In this document: positions 21,466 to 27,845 of the stretch, in pieces | Position numbering within the stretch: position 1 is the stretch's first letter | Layout of the letters: every line of letters begins with the position of its first letter | DNA from: Neelides folsomi | Taxonomy: Eukaryota; Arthropoda; Collembola; Neelipleona; Neelidae | DNA: 27,845 nucleotides | Assembly (NCBI GenBank): GCA_034687125.1 | Contig: JAQGBZ010000599.1 | Span: 1 to 27,845, forward strand | Direction of reading: 5' to 3' | The notes under the pieces: model-generated | What the model was told of the DNA's origin: nothing | The model's input: the letters and a program-made list of their open reading frames with translations, nothing else | The model's database searches: none | Position numbers and translations under genes: made by a program

Positions 21466-21715
21466 GAATTTGGTGGATATTAAGACACCTGTACCAGAGT
21501 GTCTTTTCGCGTCATGGCTTATCGATGCCACTCCACTATCTCTTAAATTGGCGAGTCCATCCACCCAAACCGACATTCCCTTTACTATCGATGTAATGAA
21601 TAGGGCTTTGGAAGACTCGCCTCTGCCCATTGTGGACACAATAGCCCGGCGTACCTATCACCCTCCTCGGCTTCAACTAACAGACCGTTTCCCTGAGAAA
21701 CTTTATCGATTTTAA
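21466..21715 (+). CDS. Unrecognised coding-like exon (hypothetical)
   Basis: An open frame follows an acceptor-like GATTGGTTTTAG (AG at 21464-21465) and runs 83 codons to TAA at 21713-21715. The translation has balanced, protein-like composition, for example VPECLFASWLIDATPLSL, PSTQTDIPFTIDV and a final RFPEKLYRF, rather than the Lys/Asn/Ile bias of random AT-rich frames. No ATG start or upstream exon was found, and the antisense frame is also open over much of it. It lies just upstream of the stathmin-like gene on the opposite strand. It may be a terminal exon of an unseen transcript, a pseudogene remnant or chance. No family recognised. Confidence 0.25.
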
Positions 21716-22585
21716 ATGGTCAATCAATTGCCTCATTTCACTTGGCCCACTTGAATCCAAAGGCTTTTACTGTCGTGAGCCGATTAGAATGCAGGGCTTC
21801 AAACCGAAGCAAACTTCTCTCCTATATCAGTGTCACTTCACTCATTGCGATAAATTGGAGAAATCATTTATTGAATAACTTTTATTATGCATACAGTGTG
21901 GAAAACTGCTAGCCAAAAAATGAGCCAATGAATTCTAAAAGAGAAGAAAGCATAATCATGTCATTGTCTAATCTTTTCGATGGCAAAAATTGTATCTTTC
22001 AGATAACAAATAAAGTTGAAATCATATTCCATTTAATAAGCTCCTTCGTCAGAATATGATATACGGTATATGCTTGATACATACATGTTCCAGTATGATA
22101 TATTATAATGTATAAAATACTATGTATATCTTATACAGAGTACGTCAAAAGTTGCTTTCTTTTTAATGTGATTGTCTTTTTAAAAAAGAAAGCAACTTTG
22201 ACGCGTATAAATACTATGTTTTAAGTAGAAGGTAGTAGTAGGTATATCATACGTACATACATTTTCGTAATACGCATTTTACATTAATACAATTGTACAC
22301 ATCACAATCACATTAAAATGAGCGAAAGAGATTAATTCTTCTAAAATTTTTGAGACATTTATAACAACTTCCCTCTAAATGCTAAACTTGAAAATTTTAA
22401 TATCTTTGGAGGGAAAAGCTGACGATAAACATTGAACGGGATTGAACCGATAAAAATTATAAAATAAAGCATTATAATAGAAATTTTTTGCAATTTGGAA
22501 TCACTAATTACAGTAAAAATATTATAATTTGCTTACTTTAACATTAATTAAATCAATATACACTAGCACAAGAAAACGTAAATAA
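21716..22585. other. Intergenic, AT-rich, with one hairpin
   Basis: No gene is supported. It contains the inverted repeat at 22141-22207, described separately, and otherwise plain AT-rich sequence leading to the FANCL start. Confidence 0.55.
22141..22207. repeat. Short inverted repeat (hairpin)
   Basis: Left arm 22141-22164 begins TACGTCAAAAGTTGCTTTC; right arm 22182-22207 is its reverse complement with one small bulge and a CG insertion near the tip. The loop is about 17 bases. The core AGTTGCTTTCTTTTT pairs perfectly. It could be a tiny MITE remnant or another foldback element; no flanking transposase is present. Confidence 0.75.
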
Positions 22586-24425
22586 ATGGAACTCCTTATT
22601 TTACGTGATTACCCACTAATGAGTGGATGGGAGAATAACAAATTCTGGGTTGGTTTCATTTCAATTTGTGTAAGAAAATATTATTATTAAACATTCGTTT
22701 CATTTGTTTAATAAATTACATTTTATATAGATTGCTCTTAAAATTTTAAGGTTAAAAACGATTTAAAAAATTATCGCTAATGAATATAAAGGACGACATA
22801 CTCATTTAAATCCTATTATTATAATAGGGGACTTCTGTGCGAATCGCTATACGGACTCCAAACTATCCTTCCATTAAAGACGCTATACTCGAAGGAGATT
22901 CGATAACCTCTAATTTGTGCAACAAGTTTAAGACTCAAATAGAGCTTAAGAAGGTTAAATATTAATCTTATTCATACATTAATTTGATGTTAACAATAAT
23001 AAATTAATATTTATATTATTTAGATATTAGCTTCAAATTGCTCACTGCTGGAATTTTTCGCCCAGATAGAAAAGTTGGTGAGTTTGATGTGAAATATACA
23101 AATTAACATTTTGATATAACAGTATAAAAGAACGAATTTGTTATTTGCTCTTTGCCAAATTAGATTGAACGAGAGTTGAACTTTAAGTTTGAAAAATCAT
23201 TTACAGTACTGAATCCTACTTTTTATACAGAACTTATTGAAGAACTACAAGAAATCAACTTTAAAAATGTAATTATCCAACATAAAAGTAATAGTTGTAT
23301 TTAATATTACTCGTCTATTCATAACTGCAGTATTAGATTTAAACGTATATGTAATGTTATTGCTATTAACTAAACCATTACATAATATTATTTATTCGTT
23401 ATTCAGATCGCATTTGTTTCGAAGAATTATACCGAAATACATTTGAAAGTGTGTGATGTGTCAAATCGTGAACACATATTAAAATGTTTTCTTCCATCAA
23501 GATATCCAAATGTAGGAATTAAAGTTTATCACGAACTTCCGATTTCTTCAGATGCACAAAATATAGTTTGGCCGTCTGTAAGTTATAAACTCTTTATAGT
23601 TTTCAAGATATTGCAACTGACTAATTTGTAAATATACTAATATGTAGTAAATAATAATACAATTCCTTATAGAGAATCCGAGACTCTTTCAATCACTTTA
23701 TCAAATTGCTTGGAAAATATGAAGAATTTTGGAAACAAATGGATCTGATTGATACAAAAACAAACGTTATCGAACCGTCAGAACCTAACAGAAGTAATAT
23801 TCATCGAAGAATTGTTCTATCAGAAGCGATTATCTATTTGGAATTAGATCCAAGTTTTCCAAAAAAATTTCCAAACATTAAATTTACAGGAAATGATATT
23901 TTCATTGAAAAATACAAAAGGCTGGTAGAAATAAATTGTAAAGTAAGTGAAACGTGATTTGTACTGTAATTATTTTTGTATATGAGCTAAACTTAAAAAG
24001 GTAATGTATTTTAATTTTATTTAGGAATGGAATCCCAATCAGGATATTCTAACAAATGTTGAAAAAATTCTTGAACAAAAAATTCCACCCAAAGAAGATG
24101 ATGGGTGTATCGGAATGCAAAATGCTTGCCCAATCTGCTACATGTTCGAAATCGAAGGGGAAATTCCCGAAAGAACTTGCAAATGTGGTTCGAATTACCA
24201 CGAAAGTTGCTTAAATGATCTCCTAATTAATGAATTCAATGCAAATCGTCAAGTTTCCTGTCCCGTCTGCGAAGCTGTGAGCATCAATTTAAAAATAATT
24301 TTCCCTTAATATTTTAATTATGAAGTTTTTGTATAGTAAAATAAGCAAACATTAGATAAAACATTTATAAAAAATAATTTTATTTTCAGGATATTAAAAT
24401 AAGTTTGCCGAAAAGAAGGAGATAA
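22586..24425 (+). CDS. FANCL: Fanconi anaemia E3 ubiquitin ligase FANCL
   Basis: Eight exons, all joined in phase 0 by GT-AG introns: 22586-22669, 22828-22953, 23024-23077, 23164-23268, 23407-23577, 23673-23942, 24025-24276, 24390-24425. The product is 365 residues (human 375). An in-frame TAA directly precedes the ATG. N-terminal ELF-type region about 1-100 (L-x-x-x-x-PL then FWVGFISICGTSVRI); middle double-RWD region about 120-290, including FYTELIEEL and a LIDTKTNVIEPSEPNRS segment matching the vertebrate E-x-x-W-V-L-E-P-E-K-P-P-R-S region; C-terminal RING-like domain 305-354 with the full ligand set C305, C308, C322, C324, H329, C332, C349, C352; basic end PKRRR. FANCL monoubiquitinates FANCD2/FANCI with UBE2T during interstrand crosslink repair in the nucleus. 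All eight zinc ligands are present, so the enzyme looks functional. Confidence 0.95.
24379..24384 (-). terminator. Poly(A) signal of the cytochrome-b5-reductase-like gene
   Basis: TTTATT on the plus strand (AATAAA on minus), 65 bp past the stop at 24449 and inside the last FANCL intron. The two transcripts should therefore overlap. Confidence 0.5.
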
Positions 24426-24434
24426 AATCTATTC

Positions 24435-24440
24435 AATAAA
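24435..24440 (+). terminator. Poly(A) signal of FANCL
   Basis: AATAAA starting 10 bp after the FANCL stop codon. Cleavage 10-30 bases on would fall inside the coding region of the opposing gene. Confidence 0.6.
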
Positions 24441-24448
24441 AGTCAACT

Positions 24449-25408
24449 TTAAAACATTCTTATTCTACAATCTGGAACATTAAAGCTCGTCAAATATTTT
24501 AACATGTCTTTTTCAAAAGACCTGGTCCCACAAACTAAAAATGTTGAATCGTCCACGAATTCAAGCAAATCTTCTTTAGAAATTCGTCTCATTAAAACTT
24601 TTTGGCTGTAAAGGGATGAACATTTCATCTCATTGGACTCACTGGTTAAGAAATAAGTAATTTTAAAGTTCCAAAACCTCGACCATTCTTGTAATTGTTT
24701 CTTAATTAAAATCTCACTCTCGCATTTGCATGTAAATAAGAAATTAATACGAGTCTCGTCATCTTCATTTCCCAAGATTTTCTCAATTATTCTCCAAAAC
24801 GGTGCAATTCCAGTTCCAGCTACTAGGAGAGTCAAACTTTTACAAGAGTTTGCGGAATAGGTAAAATTATCACCAAAAGGACCTCTCATACTAATTTCTT
24901 CCTTCACTCCAACTTTGTTCAATAGGCTTGTAAACTTTCCACCTTCATAAATTCTAATCAATATGTCGAAAGAGAAACTTTCCCTGTTCACTCTCAGAAC
25001 AGTAAAGGGCCTTGTAACGTTCTCTAACTTTAATATCAAATGCTGGCCGAGGGATACTGGGAAGTTAATAAAAAATGAACGGGCCAAAGTTTTATCACAA
25101 ATATCTGGTAGGACGAATCTATAGATTTTACAATTTTGAGTATCTTCGATGATTTCTTGTAGTTTGAATTTTTTATATTCAAATGGCATCAAAAGGCTTT
25201 CATCGTTATTCATCTGTATAGATCCAGATAATATTACATCACAATCTCGCTTCCATTTTTCTACAGCTTTTGTATGAATATCGAAGACGCAAAGTGTACA
25301 ATCTGTATGACAGCAGTCTGAGTCCAATGGCGTTTCAGGTCTTCTGGGTAGCAGGAATTCATCTTCCGGTTCCGTCATTTCTGTCGCCAGTGTTGTATAT
25401 ATCAGCAT
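24449..25408 (-). CDS. NADH-cytochrome b5 reductase-like protein (CYB5RL type)
   Basis: A single uninterrupted 319-codon frame on the minus strand; an in-frame TAA directly precedes the first ATG, and Met11 is an alternative start. Residues 25-55 are an oxidoreductase-like N-terminal domain with PLDSDCCHTDCTLCVFD, the Cys-rich motif found at the front of CYB5RL and OXLD1. Residues about 78-185 are the FAD-binding barrel: GQH (121-123), RPFTVL (133-138, the R-x-Y/F-T flavin motif), GGKFTSLL (156-163) and GPFG (176-179). Residues about 190-319 are the NAD-binding half: AGTGIAPF (197-204) and CGTRSF (293-298), then a C-terminal aromatic residue (RIRMF) as usual in the family. The enzyme would pass electrons from NADH through FAD to cytochrome b5 or a similar acceptor; the acceptor is not known. 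No membrane anchor is obvious. Lack of introns contrasts with every neighbouring gene. Confidence 0.88.
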   Translation of the reverse strand: MLIYTTLATEMTEPEDEFLLPRRPETPLDSDCCHTDCTLCVFDIHTKAVEKWKRDCDVILSGSIQMNNDESLLMPFEYKKFKLQEIIEDTQNCKIYRFVLPDICDKTLARSFFINFPVSLGQHLILKLENVTRPFTVLRVNRESFSFDILIRIYEGGKFTSLLNKVGVKEEISMRGPFGDNFTYSANSCKSLTLLVAGTGIAPFWRIIEKILGNEDDETRINFLFTCKCESEILIKKQLQEWSRFWNFKITYFLTSESNEMKCSSLYSQKVLMRRISKEDLLEFVDDSTFLVCGTRSFEKDMLKYLTSFNVPDCRIRMF

Positions 25409-25751
25409 TTACTTAAAATAAATATTTTCGTTAAAATTTATGCATATACCATATGTACCCATACATTTTTAGGTATATCTTTACAAGTTATATGACTATT
25501 TACAATCATCTTTTCATACAAATCTTTATATTGTTTGGCATTACAGACATCTTTATAACATTGGGTTGAAGCGGTTGAACTTACAGTAGTTAAGCATTAT
25601 AGCAATATCCCCATAGATAGCGAATAGTTTTTCCGTAAACACAACATTAAAGAAAATAAATCTTTAATTATTATTCCATTTGATGGTTATAAAGATTTCG
25701 ATAAAAGTATTTAGTGTGAAATCAAAGAATACATTACTGAAGTGATAATAA
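25409..25751. promoter_or_regulatory. Divergent intergenic region (shared promoter candidate)
   Basis: The 343 bp between the two start codons of head-to-head genes must hold both 5' untranslated regions and promoters. It is AT-rich, without an obvious TATA box at a decisive position. Confidence 0.45.
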
Positions 25752-26701
25752 ATGGTGGATAAGAATCCTCCGCCTGGGGGTCAAGCTCCCGAAGGAGATG
25801 AAGAAGAAACTGAACAAGAATCAGGGGCTGCGACGACTGAGACTGAACAAGCAGACAATACTGACATTGAAGACTCACAAACCGACGGAGCAACGGAAGC
25901 GACAGATGCCACAGAAGCCACAGGAGATGAATTTACAGAGGAAGAAGACTCAAAGGCAGGTCCAAGTAAAGGAAAGCCAAAACCTCCTCCTCCAGCTTCA
26001 ACTGAAGAAGAGGAAGAAACTCCAGCACAAGACAAAGGCGAAGAAGAGGAAGGCGGGGGTTACAAAAAGTTCAGTACTTTTGTTATGCCAGTGAAGGAAG
26101 CAGATGATGAAGAGGATGATGAAAATGAAGATAATCTCGATAGCGCTTCGTCCCACGTGGGATTTAAATCCAAAATGTTTGGAAAACGGAAAAAGAAAAA
26201 AGCATCCGCTTCTAGACTTGATGGGCGTCGCTATTCTGAATTCGACGACGAAGATGAGGTTAAACTCCATGATTTAATACTGATATTAACTAACCATTAC
26301 TATTATTTTCCATTTAATTTAATGCTTTTTCCTATTTAAGAGTGAGGAAGAAGACGATGATGATGAAGAAAGCGCTTCACAAGGTCTCGCCATTCAACGG
26401 GACAAAAATAAAATAGGCCATAAACATCACCCGTCAACTGGAGCACATCTCCAGATTGAAATCACGAAACAGAAATTTGCCAAAGCAAAGGCAGACCGAG
26501 AAGCTCGTAAGGGAGCCCTCGAAGCTCATCATCAATACTTAATTGAAGTTGTAGCCGACTACTTAAAATTACAAACAAAAGATGTTGTGGAATTCATCGT
26601 TGATTCTCCTCTTTATATTGAGCTCATGGATAGATTTTTTGAGAAAAAAGGATCAAAGTCTGTTATTTTCATTTATCAGGAAGCTGAGAATCCCGGATTT
26701 G
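25752..26701 (+). CDS. Axonemal dynein heavy chain, DNAH5/DNAH8 type, 5' end (partial)
   Basis: Two exons, 25752-26258 and 26341-26701, joined by an 82-bp phase-0 GT-AG intron. Exon 2 ends in phase 1 at a GTAAG donor, so the gene continues beyond the visible exons. An in-frame TAA directly precedes the ATG. The 289 visible residues begin with a roughly 190-residue acidic, disordered region rich in Glu, Asp, Thr and Pro. Residues about 225-285 then match the extreme N-terminal domain of outer-arm gamma-type dyneins: ADREARKGALEAHHQYLIEV, then DYLKLQTKDVVEFI and KSVIFIYQEAE, paralleling the R-x-D-Y-L-x-x-I-V and LMFYYQ segments of DNAH5. The long acidic extension resembles DNAH8. Outer-arm dynein drives beating of flagella and motile cilia; in arthropods that means sperm or chordotonal neurons. 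The motor domain is not in the window, so assignment rests on this N-terminal block. Confidence 0.65.
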
Positions 26702-27322
26702 GTAAGATTGAAAATTAATCATTAATTACAACATTAACCAAATTCAATTATACATAAACACATGTACCTAAAGTACTATTACCTACTGTTTTATAGTATG
26801 TTAGTAAGTATACCGTTAGGCTACTATTTAAACTTGGACTATCGAGACTAGGCTACCAATCGAGGCTAGGCTACTATTCGAGGTAGGCTATTATTTATAA
26901 TTTCAACTTTTGCCTGGTACTTAAACATATTTTTTTATATTTTATCCCAAGGTAAGTAAATACGGAGAGTTTTCAGAACTACCACGTGATCCTATGTCAC
27001 TGGTCCATACTATAGCTATCAGCCTTTTAACTCCCATGCACATTCCCAATATTAAAGCATTAATAACACTCTCAATTAATATTAACTAACTAGTTTACAC
27101 GATTTAAATTTAGTTATATGATTTTATGTTCATTTTGAATGAAATGTGAAATTAAAAAATTTTTAGATTCTTAATATTTCGATTTACTTGACATGAAATG
27201 TTTAGCTTTTTTACAATTAACATCAGATTTTTTTCTTATTTAGACTTGATTTTAATTTTTAACCGTAGTTTTACAAACTCCTTTACAATATGAATATTCG
27301 AGTTTGGGTACAATAAGGAAAT
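26702..27322. other. Probable dynein intron sequence
   Basis: No plus-strand exon continuing the dynein frame was found up to the window end, so this is taken as the start of a long intron (over 1.1 kb, against 82 bp for the preceding one). AT-rich, with a small degenerate repeat at 26817-26896. Confidence 0.45.
26817..26896. repeat. Degenerate TAGGCTAC short repeats
   Basis: Four copies of TAGGCTA(C) start at 26817, 26849, 26867 and 26884. The last three are spaced 17-18 bp with a TATTCGAGG-like remainder; the first is 32 bp away. Confidence 0.6.
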
Positions 27323-27845
27323 TCAGGACACAATTTTTGAAGATATGTTTTGTTCAGTATTGTTTTCACTCATAAATTGCTGAAAAACCTTTTCGAAATT
27401 TAAAACTTCATTACAAATATAATCATTTGTAATGAATTTATATTTATAGCTCCATATACCTGAATCATCGGTTTGTGTTTCTTTGGAATTTAAAATGGGA
27501 ACATCAATCATGTCGTTTTCTAGTCCATCAATTTCTGTCACCAAAATTATTGTTAGCTTTTATATACATATTTCAAATGCACCATCATCGAATCAATATT
27601 AATATTTTATTGAACTTGCATCAATACTTACCTGAACTAAATTTTCTTGCTGTCTTCGAAGATCTCGTCTTGAGATTTTTCTAGGAAGTATTCCCCTCTC
27701 ACTGAATATTGAAGGGACAGCATTTTGCTTCAATATTCTTAGTCGAAGACTGAGAAATTTATTTTGAAGTCTCGTTCAAAGTCGTCTTCGTTAAAATGTT
27801 TTGAACATACCCTAGCTTTAACTGGATTAAAAGCTTTGTCCGCTC
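27323..27845 (-). pseudogene. THAP-domain protein gene, 3' part, with an apparent frameshift
   Basis: Two minus-strand exons: 27632 to beyond the right edge, and 27323-27556 ending in a stop, joined by a 75-bp phase-0 GT-AG intron. The edge exon encodes the second half of a THAP zinc finger: first VCSKHFNEDDFERD (the C-x-x-H ligand pair), then in another frame LQNKFLSLRLRILKQNAVPS, followed by IF. AVPSIF is the THAP AVPTIF motif. The two parts lie in different frames; the break falls near 27770 and looks like loss of one base. The last exon encodes about 77 residues with a KETQTDD stretch often seen after THAP domains, and no recognised effector domain. THAP proteins bind DNA through a C2CH zinc finger. 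It is either a young pseudogene or a gene with a local sequencing error; the otherwise clean splice sites and open frames favour recent damage or error. Confidence 0.6.

Overview
The window looks like animal nuclear DNA from an arthropod. It carries two chitin-binding RR-2 cuticle protein genes, multi-exon genes with GT-AG introns (mostly 60-200 bp), AT-rich intergenic DNA and AATAAA poly(A) signals. A pancrustacean is plausible, but the sequence alone does not fix the lineage. All exon structures below were built by hand from splice sites, phase continuity and family resemblance; no alignment was run.

Layout: 1-4.05 kb holds a tandem pair of cuticle protein genes on the minus strand, the first cut by the window edge, each with a duplicated promoter region. 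5.7-6.5 kb holds a two-exon gamma-glutamylaminecyclotransferase (GGACT/Tina-1 type) gene on the minus strand. 8.1-9.2 kb holds a MEA1 homologue on the plus strand. 9.87-13.55 kb holds a 13-exon gene for a fusion of a sugar-1-phosphate nucleotidyltransferase domain with a glucuronokinase-like GHMP kinase. 15.1-18.9 kb holds a 10-exon SMOC-like secreted matrix protein in a locally GC-richer stretch. 20.3-21.3 kb holds a minus-strand gene for a small MGC-starting, stathmin-domain-like protein. 22.6-24.4 kb holds an 8-exon FANCL gene. It is followed tail-to-tail (23 bp between stop codons) by an intronless cytochrome-b5-reductase-like gene on the minus strand. That gene is head-to-head with the 5' end of an axonemal dynein heavy chain gene (DNAH5/DNAH8 type), which runs out of the window. 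A minus-strand THAP-domain gene, apparently frameshifted, lies at the right edge and probably inside a dynein intron.

The genes do not form one pathway; this is an ordinary mixed neighbourhood. The most interesting items are the nucleotidyltransferase-glucuronokinase fusion, whose N-terminal domain has lost the usual GxGTR arginine; the duplicated thyroglobulin/EC module of the SMOC-like protein; the duplicated upstream blocks of the cuticle genes; the frameshifted THAP gene; and a short perfect-core hairpin at 22.14-22.21 kb. I saw no transposon coding region, CRISPR array, rRNA or convincing tRNA.
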